Shown: positions 34,294 to 42,567, numbered from the stretch's first letter. The stretch: 64,000 nt of DNA from Pseudomonas sp. JM0905a (GCF_014700075.1 NZ_JACXBU010000002.1:372001-436000); one strand, 5' to 3'. The notes: generated by a model from the letters alone, not told the origin. Numbers and translations: made by a program.

Positions 34294-35889
34294 TCAGTCC
34301 TCGAGGAGGACGCCGGGAGCGAGGCGCCCCTCGGGGTCGAAGTGCTGCGCCAGGCTGCGTAGCGCGGCCATGCCCAGCGGACCCTTCTCCACCGGCAGCC
34401 AGGGCGCGTGGTCGCGGCCGACGCCGTGCTGGTGGCTGATGGTGCCGCGATTCTGCGCGATCACTTCACTAGCGGCGCGCTTCAACTTGCTCCAGCGCGC
34501 CAGCGCTTCTGCGTAGCTGCCACCCGGACGGTAGACGTAGGTGGTGTAGATGCTCGATCCCTCGCCGTAGACATGGGACAAGTGGGTGAACACGTGGACG
34601 CGCTCGCCCTCCTCCTTCAACCCGGTGCGCAAGCTGGCTTCGATCTTGTTGAGCAGGCTGTCGACGTTGGTCCAGTCGGTGGCGGTTTCCAGAGTGTCCA
34701 CCACGTAGCCGGCGCTCCAGAGGGCGTGACGCAGGTAGGGGAAGCGGAAGCGGTTGTGTTCCCACTTCTTGCCCAGCAGCGTGCCGGTGAACACGCCGCC
34801 AAAGCCCTTCAGCAGACGACGCGCCTGCTTCAGCGAAGCGGCGTTCTGCGCACGGTTGCCGGTGACGCCGAAGGTCAGCATGCACTTGCCAGCCCCGGCA
34901 CCGCGCAGGGCGAGGTACTTCTCCAGCAAGGCGATCTGCCCAGGATGGCCGGCCAGCGCCAGCTGGGTTTCCGTCTCGATGGCATTGGACAGGCGCAGCA
35001 TGGACAGGGGCACCCGCGCCTGGGCGAGGCTGCGGATCCCCTTCAGCGCCTGGCTCCAGTTGGGCAGGAAGACCGCGTAGAAGGACTCCTGCTCGGCCAA
35101 CCGGGTGACCCGCACCCGTACTTCGGAGATCACCCCGAATCGCCCTTCCGAGCCGAGCACCACTTCGCGCAGGTCAGGGCCTGCCGCCGACGCCGGGAAG
35201 GTGGGCAGCGCCATGGGGCCGGCGAAAGTCTCCAGGGTGCCGCCAGCGAACAGCTGCTCGATGCGGCCGTAGCGCAGGGACTGCTGGCCGCTGGAACGGC
35301 TGGCGACCCAGCCACCGAGGGTGGACAGCTCCCAGGACTGCGGGAAATGGCCGAGGGTGTAGCCACGGGCCCGCAGCTGGCTTTCCACCTGCGGGCCACT
35401 GGCACCAGGGCCGAAGGTGGCGATCTGGCTGTCCTCGTCCAACTCCATCAGGCGGTTCATGCGTTCCAGGGAGACGGTCAACACCGGCCGCTCGCCGGCC
35501 TGGGGATTGATGTGGCCGGCTACCGACGTACCACCGCCATAAGGAATCAGTACCAGGTCACGTTCCACGGCCAGGCCCAGCAACTGGCGGATCTGCTCCG
35601 GGGTTTCCGGGAAGGCTACGCCGTCGGGGAACAACCCGAAGTCACCCTCACGCATCGCCAGCCAATCCGGCAGGCTCTGGCCACGGGCGTGACGCACGCG
35701 GGTCTCGGCATCCAGGGAGATCAGCGGGTGGGGGGCCAAACGCGAAGCCGGCACGCGGGCCAGCACCTGTTCCAGGCTGGCATCGGGCAGGGGCTGCCCT
35801 TCACTGATGCGCTCGGCGAGGAACATCGCTCCATTGGCGGGCAGTTCCACCACCGTCGCTTCATCGCCCCAGCCGTTCCACCGTCGCAT
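34294..35889 (-). CDS. Alkyldihydroxyacetonephosphate synthase-like FAD-binding protein
   Basis: A 531-aa VAO/PCMH-type flavoprotein. PYGGGTSVAGH (116-126), GHFPQSWELSTLGGWVASRS (180-199) and GSEGRFGVI (246-254) line up by eye with the FAD- and substrate-binding segments of mammalian AGPS. The C-terminal HQHGVGRDHAPWL (486 onward) occupies the place of the HHHGVG active-site loop, with one His replaced by Gln. AGPS exchanges the acyl group of acyl-DHAP for a fatty alcohol to form the ether bond; bacterial homologues are poorly characterised. AAGGAG lies 7 bases before the ATG. First gene of the operon, divergent from an AraC-type regulator. Confidence 0.88.
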   Translation of the reverse strand: MRRWNGWGDEATVVELPANGAMFLAERISEGQPLPDASLEQVLARVPASRLAPHPLISLDAETRVRHARGQSLPDWLAMREGDFGLFPDGVAFPETPEQIRQLLGLAVERDLVLIPYGGGTSVAGHINPQAGERPVLTVSLERMNRLMELDEDSQIATFGPGASGPQVESQLRARGYTLGHFPQSWELSTLGGWVASRSSGQQSLRYGRIEQLFAGGTLETFAGPMALPTFPASAAGPDLREVVLGSEGRFGVISEVRVRVTRLAEQESFYAVFLPNWSQALKGIRSLAQARVPLSMLRLSNAIETETQLALAGHPGQIALLEKYLALRGAGAGKCMLTFGVTGNRAQNAASLKQARRLLKGFGGVFTGTLLGKKWEHNRFRFPYLRHALWSAGYVVDTLETATDWTNVDSLLNKIEASLRTGLKEEGERVHVFTHLSHVYGEGSSIYTTYVYRPGGSYAEALARWSKLKRAASEVIAQNRGTISHQHGVGRDHAPWLPVEKGPLGMAALRSLAQHFDPEGRLAPGVLLED

Positions 35890-35961
35890 GCCGTTCTCCT
35901 TATTCGGGTTGTTTCGAAGGTTTTCGATGGCTGCCTATACTAGCCAGCCGCCCAAAGGCGT

Positions 35962-35982
35962 CACTGTCGGATCGGGACAGTG
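35962..35982. promoter_or_regulatory. Dyad in the AGPS-operon / AraC divergent promoter region
   Basis: CACTGTC and GACAGTG form a perfect 7-bp inverted repeat with a 7-base spacer. It sits 73 bases from the AGPS-like start and 33 bases from the AraC start, a sensible place for an operator. No footprint knowledge supports it. Confidence 0.45.
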
Positions 35983-36014
35983 GCAATCGCCAATCAGGAC
36001 ATAACAAGAAACAC

Positions 36015-37037
36015 ATGCAAGCGCTCGGCTATACCTCGGTCCCCGCACTTCTCAAGTACCTGCGTCATGCGGAACATCTCGGCATGGATCAGGCTTCCAC
36101 CCTGGCCGCAGCCGGCATTCGCCCGGACGACCTCGCGGACAACAGCAAGCGCCTGCCCAGTGAAGTCCACGAGCGCCTGCTGACCTACCTGATCCGCGAA
36201 TCCGGCGACACCCTCTTCGGCCTGCATTCGGCGCGCTACGTGCAGCCCGGCTCCTGGAGCGTGTTGGGCTACATCACCATGAACTGCGCCACCCTGGGCG
36301 AGGCCATGAGCCGCATCGCCCCCTACGAGAAACTGGTCGGCGACATGGGGGTGAGCCGCGTGGAAGCCGACGGCGACAGGGTGCGGATGATCTGGAGCTG
36401 CCGCCACCAGGACCCGGCGATCCGCCGCCACATGGTGGAGAACGTGCTCGCATCCTGGCTGCTTTACGCCCGCTGGATCGCAGACATGCAGCGCTCGCCG
36501 CAGGAAGTATGGTTCGAACACGCTCAGCCCGAAGCGACGCGCATCGAGGAATACGAAGAAGTGTTCGGCTGCCCGGTGCGTTTCGAGCAGCCCTGCAACG
36601 CCCTGCTGGTACCGATGGAGTACCTGGCCGTCCCCCTGCGCCAGGCGGACGCCAACCTGCTGCGCACCCTGGAAGAGCACGCCCTGGCCCTGATGGCCGG
36701 ACTGGATGACGACGAGCCGCTGCCGCAACGGGTGAAGAACGCCCTGCGCCTGCTGCTCAAGGACGGCCTGCCGCGCAAGGAACGGGTGGCGGAGAAATTC
36801 CATATGACGGTGCGCACCCTGCAACGCCACCTGCAGCAGGCCGGCACCAGCTATCAGCAGATCCTCGATGAATTGCGCCGCGAACTGGCCGAGCACTACC
36901 TGCTACGCAGCGACCTGCCGATCCAGGACATTGCCTGCTACCTGGGCTTCACCGAGTCCCGCTCCTTCCACCGCAGTTTCAAGGCATGGACGGGGCAGAC
37001 GCCGGGGGAGTACCGGGAGGCGAAGAGGCAGGGGTAA
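36015..37037 (+). CDS. AraC-family regulator with Arabinose_bd (OruR-type) sensor domain
   Basis: A 340-aa regulator. Residues 15-200 resemble the PF12625 sensor domain of OruR-like regulators (SVLGYITMNCATLGEAMSRI). The C-terminal AraC DNA-binding domain contains two HTH units: RKERVAEKFHMTVRTLQRHL and IQDIACYLGFTESRSFHRSF, then WTGQTPGEYR. It is divergent from the kinase/GlpD/AGPS operon and is the obvious candidate to control it. The effector is unknown; some relatives respond to fatty or amino compounds. The ATG has a weak ribosome-binding site (AAGAAAC). Confidence 0.9.
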   Translation: MQALGYTSVPALLKYLRHAEHLGMDQASTLAAAGIRPDDLADNSKRLPSEVHERLLTYLIRESGDTLFGLHSARYVQPGSWSVLGYITMNCATLGEAMSRIAPYEKLVGDMGVSRVEADGDRVRMIWSCRHQDPAIRRHMVENVLASWLLYARWIADMQRSPQEVWFEHAQPEATRIEEYEEVFGCPVRFEQPCNALLVPMEYLAVPLRQADANLLRTLEEHALALMAGLDDDEPLPQRVKNALRLLLKDGLPRKERVAEKFHMTVRTLQRHLQQAGTSYQQILDELRRELAEHYLLRSDLPIQDIACYLGFTESRSFHRSFKAWTGQTPGEYREAKRQG

Positions 37038-37064
37038 AAAATCGGAACTTGCCTGAGGGAAATC

Positions 37065-37162
37065 TGTGGGGGCGATTTCAATCGCTGAGCAGGACGCAGT
37101 CCTGCCATAAGGTCTCCCATGGGGCAGCGGCGCTGCCCTTAGCGAATAAATTCGCCCCCACA
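37065..37162. repeat. Composite palindromic repeat, copy 2
   Basis: 98 bases with a perfect 11-bp terminal inverted repeat (TGTGGGGGCGA / TCGCCCCCACA). The left end has GCGATTTCAATCGC, the right end GCGAATAAATTCGC. Internal small hairpins include AGGAC-GCA-GTCCT. It lies between the convergent AraC and moeA genes. Confidence 0.85.
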
Positions 37163-37187
37163 TAGAGAGGCAGAAGCCTCACGGCGA

Positions 37188-38402
37188 TTAAGCCTGCAAC
37201 TCACTCAACGGAATGAAGCGCAAGGTGTCACCCTCGGCCAGGGTGGTGCCTTCCAACACCTCCACCAGCCCCTCGGCCCAGGCCGCGCTGCGCAGCACGC
37301 CGGAGCTCTGGTTCGGGTAGATCACCGCACGGCCGTTCTCCAGCCGCGCCCGCAGGTACTCGCGCCGATTGCCCGGCTTTTTCCAGATGAATCCGGCCGG
37401 CACTGTGAAGCCGAGCGGCTCCACCTCTTCCACACCCAGGCGGCGCAGCAGGTAAGGCCGGGTCAGCAGGCCGAAGGTCACCAGGGTGGACGCCGGATTG
37501 CCCGGCAGGCCGATCACTGGCACCCCTCGGAAATGCCCAAAGGTCAGGGGCTTGCCCGGCTTGATGGCCAGCTTCCATAGCGCCAGCTCACCTTCCTCAC
37601 GCAATGCCACACCAAGGAAATCCGCTTCACCCACCGAGACGCCGCCAGTGGAGAGGATCAGGTCCACCTGCCCCAGCTCGCCCAGAGCCTTGCGGGTGAG
37701 GACGAAGTCATCGGCGAGGATGCCGGCGTCCACCACGGCGCAGCCCAGGCGCTTGAGCCAGGCGATCAGCAGGCTGCGGTTGCTGTTGTAGATCTGCCCC
37801 GGCCCGAGGGGCTGGCCGGGCGGTACCAATTCGTCACCGGTGGAGATCACCGCCACCACGGGACGGCGGCGCACCACCAGCTCGGCGGCGCCAAGAGAGG
37901 CACAGAGGCCCATTTCGATGGGGCCCAGACGAGTGCCGGCGGGCAGCACGGTTTCACCGATGCGGGTTTCCTGGCCACGTGCGCGAACGTTCTGCCCGGC
38001 CCTTATCGGTTCGAGAAAACGCACCCGGCCATCGGCCAGGACTTCGGCGTTCTCCTGCATTTCCACCAGGTCCGCACCCTCGGGCAGCGGAGCACCGGTG
38101 AAGATGCGCGCACAGGTTCCCGGTTGCAGGGGAGCCGGTGCGCTGCCGGCGAGGATCCGTTGGCTCACCACCAAGGGCTCGCCCTGCCAGTCGGCCATGC
38201 GCAAGGCGTAACCGTCCATGGCGCTGTTGTCCCACGGCGGGAGGTCGAGGCCTGCCAACAGCGGTTCGGCCAGCACGCGGCCATCGGCATCGGCCAGCGC
38301 GACGGTTTCACAGGCTTCGATCGGTGCGGCCGCCGCCAGGTCGAGCAGACGCCGCAGGGCGTCCTCGACCGGCATCAGACCGGGATGGTCGCAACCGCTC
38401 AT
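37188..38402 (-). CDS. moeA: Molybdopterin molybdenumtransferase MoeA
   Basis: A 404-aa cytoplasmic enzyme that inserts molybdate into adenylated molybdopterin. The N-terminal part has PPWDNSAMDGYAL and IFTGAPLPEGAD, both MoeA signatures. The MoaB/Mog-like core shows ISTGDELVPPGQPLGPGQIYNSN and ILSTGGVSVGEADF. The C-terminal beta-barrel domain IV is present (LRARLENGRAVIYPNQSSGVL). The ATG at 38402 overlaps the moaB stop by 4 bases (ATGA), giving tight coupling. From memory it corresponds to the second MoeA copy of P. aeruginosa. Confidence 0.94.
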   Translation of the reverse strand: MSGCDHPGLMPVEDALRRLLDLAAAAPIEACETVALADADGRVLAEPLLAGLDLPPWDNSAMDGYALRMADWQGEPLVVSQRILAGSAPAPLQPGTCARIFTGAPLPEGADLVEMQENAEVLADGRVRFLEPIRAGQNVRARGQETRIGETVLPAGTRLGPIEMGLCASLGAAELVVRRRPVVAVISTGDELVPPGQPLGPGQIYNSNRSLLIAWLKRLGCAVVDAGILADDFVLTRKALGELGQVDLILSTGGVSVGEADFLGVALREEGELALWKLAIKPGKPLTFGHFRGVPVIGLPGNPASTLVTFGLLTRPYLLRRLGVEEVEPLGFTVPAGFIWKKPGNRREYLRARLENGRAVIYPNQSSGVLRSAAWAEGLVEVLEGTTLAEGDTLRFIPLSELQA

Positions 38403-38938
38403 CCTCGGCTCTCGCAGGCGTTGGCCTGGGTCAGGTGCGGTACGAAGTTGCAGGGGCGATGACGGTTGTCCAGCTGCTCGGCGAGAATGCCGTCCCACGC
38501 AGTGCGGCAAGCATTGGTAGAGCCTGGCAGGCAGCAGACCAGGGTGCCATTGGAGAGGCCCGCCAGCGCGCGGGACTGCATGGTGGAAGTGCCGATATCG
38601 CTGACGGAAATCTGCCGGAAGTATTCGCCGAAGCCGTCCACCTGCTTGTCCAGAAGACAGGCGACCGCTTCCGGGGTGCTGTCGCGGCCGGTGAAACCGG
38701 TGCCGCCGGTGATCAGCACAACTTGCACATGGTCGTCGGCGATCCAGGTAGCAACCTGGGCGCGGATCTTGTACAGGTCGTCCTTCAGCAGCACGCGCGC
38801 GGCCAGGTTGTGGCCAGCGGCGGTGAGGCGATCAACGAAGAGCTGGCCGGAGGTGTCGGTCTCCAGGCTGCGGGTATCACTGACAGTAAGAACGGCAATA
38901 TTGAGCGGCACGAACACCGCCTCGGCCTTGTGACTCAT
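38399..38938 (-). CDS. moaB: Molybdenum cofactor biosynthesis protein B (MoaB)
   Basis: A 179-aa MoaB/Mog-fold protein. MoaB adenylates molybdopterin in organisms that lack or duplicate Mog. Visible motifs are IAVLTVSDTRSLETDTSG, LITGGTGFTGRDSTPEA and CCLPGSTNACRTAWDGIL. The C-terminus CNFVPHL is typical of proteobacterial MoaB. GGAAG precedes the ATG at 38938; the open frame extends far upstream but into the divergent mobA promoter. It is divergent from mobA and overlaps moeA, so the cluster covers three late cofactor steps. Confidence 0.94.
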   Translation of the reverse strand: MSHKAEAVFVPLNIAVLTVSDTRSLETDTSGQLFVDRLTAAGHNLAARVLLKDDLYKIRAQVATWIADDHVQVVLITGGTGFTGRDSTPEAVACLLDKQVDGFGEYFRQISVSDIGTSTMQSRALAGLSNGTLVCCLPGSTNACRTAWDGILAEQLDNRHRPCNFVPHLTQANACESRG

Positions 38939-39005
38939 GGCAGGCTTCCAGTTGTAGGAGTGAATGCCCGGTGTTATATCACAGCGCCGCCCCGGAGACC
39001 GTGCC

Positions 39006-39593
39006 ATGTCCGACAAGCCTCTGCCGCCCTGCTCTGTCCTGCTGCTTTCCGGCGGCCGAGGGCAGCGTCTTGGCGGCCTCGACAAGGGTCTGGTGCAGTG
39101 GCAAGGCCGACCGCTGATCGCCTGGCTGCATGAGCGGGTGCGCCCCCTCACCGACGACCTGATCATCTCTTGCAACCGCAATGCGGACCGCTATGCCGCC
39201 TGGGCCGACCAACTGGTGCAGGACGACAGCCCCGACTATCCCGGCCCGCTGGCCGGCATCCGCGCGGGTCTCGCGGTGGCCCGCCATGAGCAGGTACTGA
39301 TCCTCCCCTGCGACGCCCCCAGGGTCGACGATGCGCTGATCGCCGACCTGCTCGCCGCCGCCTGCGAGCGCCCCGTGATGGTCCGCCAGGGCAAATTCTG
39401 GGAGCCACTGTTCTGCGTCCTGCCGCGCGCGGTGCTGCCGGTACTGGAAGCCGGATGGCAGGCCGGGGAGCGCAGTCCGCAGCGCATCCTCCGCCAGTTG
39501 AATCCGGTTGCCGTGGTCTGCGCCGAAGGCGACCCACGACTGGCCAACTTCAATACACCCGACCTGCTGGCCCCTTCCCCGCTGAAGGACTGA
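39006..39593 (+). CDS. mobA: Molybdenum cofactor guanylyltransferase MobA
   Basis: A 195-aa nucleotidyltransferase that joins GMP to molybdopterin to make the bis-MGD cofactor of enzymes such as nitrate reductase and formate dehydrogenase. The GTP-binding signature [18 protein letters not shown] lies at residues 12-29, with the catalytic-metal site in [15 protein letters not shown] is 9 bases before the ATG. It is divergent from moaB-moeA across 67 bases. Confidence 0.94.
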   Translation: MSDKPLPPCSVLLLSGGRGQRLGGLDKGLVQWQGRPLIAWLHERVRPLTDDLIISCNRNADRYAAWADQLVQDDSPDYPGPLAGIRAGLAVARHEQVLILPCDAPRVDDALIADLLAAACERPVMVRQGKFWEPLFCVLPRAVLPVLEAGWQAGERSPQRILRQLNPVAVVCAEGDPRLANFNTPDLLAPSPLKD

Positions 39594-39671
39594 GTCAGAT
39601 TGCCGGAACTTTGCCGGGAAGTTCTTCGTCAGAAGCTGCGTACAACCAGCGTAATCATCAAGGAGATGACG

Positions 39672-39893
39672 ATGAACCAGCGGATCGCCCCCGCTTTCCT
39701 GCTCGCAATGGGCCTTTTCACTCTGGCCGGCTGCTCCTCACCGACTGTGATCACCCTCAATGACGGGCGCGAGATCCAGGCCGTGGACAAACCCGACTAC
39801 GACGAAGACTCGGGCTTCTACGAGTTCGAACAACTGGATGGCAAACATGCCAAGGTGAACAAGGATCAGGTCCGCACCATTAAAGAGCTCTGA
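39672..39893 (+). CDS. YgdI/YgdR-family small lipoprotein
   Basis: A 73-aa lipoprotein. The signal sequence ends in the lipobox LAGC (AMGLFTLAGCSSPT), after which about 55 residues remain. The mature domain (VITLNDGREIQAVDKPDYD, and YEFEQLDGKHAKVNKDQV) is the SH3-like fold of YgdI/YgdR. I chose the ATG at 39672 because AAGGAG is 6 bases upstream; the ATG two codons earlier abuts that site. The role is unknown. It is expressed alone between mobA and the tRNA. Confidence 0.9.
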   Translation: MNQRIAPAFLLAMGLFTLAGCSSPTVITLNDGREIQAVDKPDYDEDSGFYEFEQLDGKHAKVNKDQVRTIKEL

Positions 39894-39900
39894 TTCCTCC

Positions 39901-39932
39901 GGCCCGCTTACGCCCTCCCGGTGAAGCGGGCC
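39901..39932 (+). terminator. Candidate hairpin after the YgdR-like gene
   Basis: GGCCCGCTT and AAGCGGGCC pair perfectly around a 14-base loop, 7 bases after the stop codon. No T-tract follows. Confidence 0.4.
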
Positions 39933-40014
39933 CTCACCTCCCCCGGCAACCCCGCGCCGTTCGCAGTCTCCCACCTCCCCTCGCAAAAAAATTAAAAAAT
40001 CTTTCGCTAACCCC

Positions 40015-40042
40015 TTGTAGGCCAAAAGTTTTTCTGTAGAAT
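40015..40042 (+). promoter_or_regulatory. Predicted tRNA-Pro promoter
   Basis: TTGTAG and TAGAAT are separated by 16 bases, with a GC-rich stretch (GCGCGCC) just after the -10. That GC-rich discriminator is typical of promoters under stringent control. The mature tRNA begins 13 bases after the -10. Confidence 0.6.
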
Positions 40043-40055
40043 GCGCGCCACACAA

Positions 40056-40132
40056 CGGAGCGTAGCGCAGCTTGGTAGCGCGTCTCGTTCGGGACGAGAA
40101 GGTCGCTGGTTCGAATCCAGTCGCTCCGACCA
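40056..40132 (+). tRNA. tRNA-Pro(CGG)
   Basis: A 77-base cloverleaf. The acceptor stem CGGAGCG pairs with CGCTCCG, followed by encoded ACCA. The anticodon stem TCTCG/CGAGA encloses the loop TTCGGGA, so the anticodon is CGG (40090-40092), reading the CCG proline codon. The T arm GCTGG-TTCGAAT-CCAGT is canonical. No integrase gene or duplicated tRNA end is nearby. Confidence 0.97.
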
Positions 40133-40140
40133 AATCCCGA

Positions 40141-40167
40141 AAAACCCGCCTTAACGGCGGGTTTTTT
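40141..40167 (+). terminator. Intrinsic terminator of tRNA-Pro
   Basis: AAAACCCGCC and GGCGGGTTTT pair around TTAAC and are followed by more T residues. It starts 8 bases after the tRNA end. Confidence 0.93.
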
Positions 40168-40364
40168 ATTGCCTGCGATTTTTCATCGCGACGACATTCC
40201 ACGACAGATGCCCTTTAGCCATCGACGGCTCCATCAGCGGTTCGAAGCGGAAGCATGCAGCCGTGTTCGGCCAGAACATCGTTGCGGGACGTAGTTGAGG
40301 GTAAATCTCTGCGCAGGACTGCCCGACGCTCAGCGACCGCAAAAGCCGCGTCAGGAAGCAGCGA

Positions 40365-40601
40365 TCACCTCAGAAAGGACGCCACCTGGCAGGCATCGAA
40401 GGGCCAGCCCAGTTCGCTGCCGGTATCGCAACGGCGCAGGACCGGAATGCGCAGGCCGTAGGTTTCGACCCACTCCTCGCGGTCGGCAATGTCCACCAGT
40501 TCCACCAACAAGCCACGTTCGACGAAGGGCATGAGCACGCCTTCAGCTACCTCGCAGAGGTGGCAGCCGAGGGTGCCGAAGAGTTGGCATTCAGGAAGCA
40601 T
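40365..40601 (-). CDS. Glutaredoxin-like protein (DUF836 type)
   Basis: A 78-aa thioredoxin-fold protein. The redox-like motif CHLC follows the first strand (LFGTLGCHLCEVAEGVL), and the cis-proline region appears as LRIPVLRRCDTG. The N-terminal Cys in LPECQ is also notable. Such short proteins are called glutaredoxin-family or DUF836; the partner is unknown. It stands alone between the tRNA and the DUF5610-type gene. The roughly 195 bases between its stop and the tRNA terminator hold nothing I recognise. Confidence 0.8.
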   Translation of the reverse strand: MLPECQLFGTLGCHLCEVAEGVLMPFVERGLLVELVDIADREEWVETYGLRIPVLRRCDTGSELGWPFDACQVASFLR

Positions 40602-40647
40602 GGGGACGCGCCTCGAAGATCAGCGAGGCGCGAAGTCTAGCACGGGG

Positions 40648-41799
40648 TCAGTCGTCAGTGGATTCGCTCTTGGCCTTGTCCAGCAAGGGCTGCAGGCCAT
40701 CCAGCAGGCGGCTGTTGAAGCGTTCGGCCTTGGCCAGTTGCTCCGAGTCGAAACGTTCATCGAGGCCAAATCCACCCTTGAGCAATTCCTCCAGCGCACC
40801 ACGGCCGTTCTCGGCCAGCTCGCCAGCATTGCGCAGCGCCTCCAGAAGGCTGGTGGCGTAATCCTTGAGGTTGCCGTTGACTGCGCTGGCCGCCTGGCCA
40901 CCCTGCTGGGCGACGGCGCCGTATGCGTCGGTCGCCTGCATGACCTTGGTCTGGGTCAGGTGCAGGGACATGGAAGCCAGTTGCTCGCCATCCATGTCCA
41001 GGGCCATGGCCCGGTCGAAGGCCCCAGCCACGTCGCCGGAGTAGAACTTGCTGGAGATGTCCTGAACCTGGCCAAGCAGGTCGCTCAGGGCAGCCTTCTC
41101 TTCGTCATCCAGCTCCCCATCCACTTCGATCTGCCAGGCGCCTATCTGCAGGCTGGACGATTGGCTACTGACGGACAGCAGCGAGTTCTTGCCGTCGCTT
41201 GCAGCCGCCACGCTGCTGCGTGACCAGCTGGACGAGGCCTGGGCGATGGAAATGCGCAGCTTGTCGCCGTCGCGGGTTTTCACTTCCAGGTCGAAGGTTT
41301 CCGCCTGGGCTTGGAAGCGTTCGCTGTAGCCCGCGACCGCCACCGCCCCGCCGACCTGGGGAGATTGCGCCGGCTGGCCGTAGGTCTTCTGCAATTGGTC
41401 CAGGCCATCCTGGATGCGGCCGAAGGTGTCGTCGATGTCGTCAGCGACCTTGCCGCCAAGTACACCGAGGCCATCGAGAACCTTGCGCGCGTCGTCGAAG
41501 CCTTTCTGAATCCCGGCGCGGGCCTGTTCCAGCAGCCCCTGCAGCTTGGCCGGATCGGCGCCGTCCGCCTTCTCTTTGCGCAGACGCTGGTCGATGAAGC
41601 CCAGTACTCGGTCTGCGACTTTCTCGGGGGTGTACTTGGATGCCTTGTCACTCAGGGCGCCCGGTTCGAGCCCCAGACGCTCACCAAGACGACCCGCGAG
41701 CACTTCCTGGGCATCCGCCTGTTTGCGGGCCAGGGCAGAAGCCAGGCCGGGGAAGGAGGAACGATGGGCGGCAGAAGCGAGGGAAGCCAGGGCATTCAT
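40648..41799 (-). CDS. DUF5610-type protein of unknown function
   Basis: A 383-aa protein with no signal peptide or membrane segment. The N-terminal half (LGLEPGALSDKASKYTPEKV, FIDQRLRKEKADGADPAKL) fits the DUF5610 pattern as I remember it. The centre is beta-like and Ser-rich (SSSWSRSSVAAASDGKN), and the C-terminal half is helical (LLEALRNAGELAENGRGALE). Overall composition is Ala/Gly/Asp-rich and low in Cys, reminiscent of secreted or surface proteins, but no secretion signal is visible. The ATG has only a weak ribosome-binding site. Confidence 0.65.
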   Translation of the reverse strand: MNALASLASAAHRSSFPGLASALARKQADAQEVLAGRLGERLGLEPGALSDKASKYTPEKVADRVLGFIDQRLRKEKADGADPAKLQGLLEQARAGIQKGFDDARKVLDGLGVLGGKVADDIDDTFGRIQDGLDQLQKTYGQPAQSPQVGGAVAVAGYSERFQAQAETFDLEVKTRDGDKLRISIAQASSSWSRSSVAAASDGKNSLLSVSSQSSSLQIGAWQIEVDGELDDEEKAALSDLLGQVQDISSKFYSGDVAGAFDRAMALDMDGEQLASMSLHLTQTKVMQATDAYGAVAQQGGQAASAVNGNLKDYATSLLEALRNAGELAENGRGALEELLKGGFGLDERFDSEQLAKAERFNSRLLDGLQPLLDKAKSESTDD

Positions 41800-41887
41800 G
41801 TCGGGAGCATCCGGAGTCGACGATGTCCCTTCTTTGGCGGCCGAAGGCCGAAGAACTTGAACCGCCGACGACGAACGGGGCCCGGCT

Positions 41888-42445
41888 TCAGACTCCCGCG
41901 GCGCGCAGCAGGTGTTCCGCGGCGTCCTTCGCCTCCAGCGCCTGATCGCTCGGCCCCTGGATGTGGGCCATGCTGATCGCCCCTTCCATCAGGTACTGCA
42001 GTTGACGTGCCAGGCGTTCGGGCTGGGCGGCGCCCAGGCTTTGCAGAGCGGCGATGAAGTAGTTCTGCGTGGCGATCTTGTAGGACGCCGCCAGGCGATG
42101 CACCGGATGGGTGCGGTCGTGGAATTCGGCCGCCGCATTGATAAAGGCGCAGCCACAGAACTCTTCCTGCCGCAGCCATTCATCCAGGCCGTCGAACACC
42201 CGCAGGATGGCTTCCCGTGGCGGCAGGTTGGCGAAAGCCCAGGCCATGCGCTCGGCCACTGGCACGAAGCGCGATTCCAGGGCGGCCATGATCAGCTCGT
42301 CCTTGGACTTGAAATGCTTGTAGAGGGTCATCTTGGCCACGCCGGACTCCGCCAGGATGCGGTCGATGCCGGTGGCGTGGAAGCCTTCGCGGTAGAAGAG
42401 CGAAAGGGCCGTGTTGACCAGTTGATCGCGTTTGCTCGATGCCAT
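41888..42445 (-). CDS. TetR-family transcriptional regulator
   Basis: A 185-aa repressor. The N-terminal HTH is clear (LVNTALSLFYREGFHATGID, ESGVAKMTLYKHFKSKDELI). The ligand domain contains FCGCAFINAAAEFHD, with two Cys that might sense electrophiles. The ATG at 42445 has GGAGG 6 bases upstream; the longer open frame crosses the operator. It is divergent from a GST/flavoprotein/MBL operon and should control it through the palindrome at 42549. By memory it matches PA3034. Confidence 0.9.
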   Translation of the reverse strand: MASSKRDQLVNTALSLFYREGFHATGIDRILAESGVAKMTLYKHFKSKDELIMAALESRFVPVAERMAWAFANLPPREAILRVFDGLDEWLRQEEFCGCAFINAAAEFHDRTHPVHRLAASYKIATQNYFIAALQSLGAAQPERLARQLQYLMEGAISMAHIQGPSDQALEAKDAAEHLLRAAGV

Positions 42446-42537
42446 TGCAGCCTCCTGAACCGGCGCATTATGCGCATCCCCCTTGAGCGGCTCAAACCAC
42501 ACGGGCGCGGAATGCGCGGGCGAAGCAAAATATGTCC

Positions 42538-42567
42538 TTGAAATATACAGACAGGTCTGTCTACTAT
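42538..42567 (+). promoter_or_regulatory. Promoter of the GST operon with TetR operator in its spacer
   Basis: TTGAAA and TACTAT are 18 bases apart. The spacer holds the palindrome AGACAG-GT-CTGTCT (42549-42562), a common TetR-family operator type. A repressor bound there would block RNA polymerase directly. The start codon is 36 bases downstream. Confidence 0.65.

Noticed and set aside
40056-40364. Possible integration site at tRNA-Pro
   Set aside because: No integrase, no repeated tRNA 3' end and no change in coding style nearby; a normal terminator follows the tRNA.
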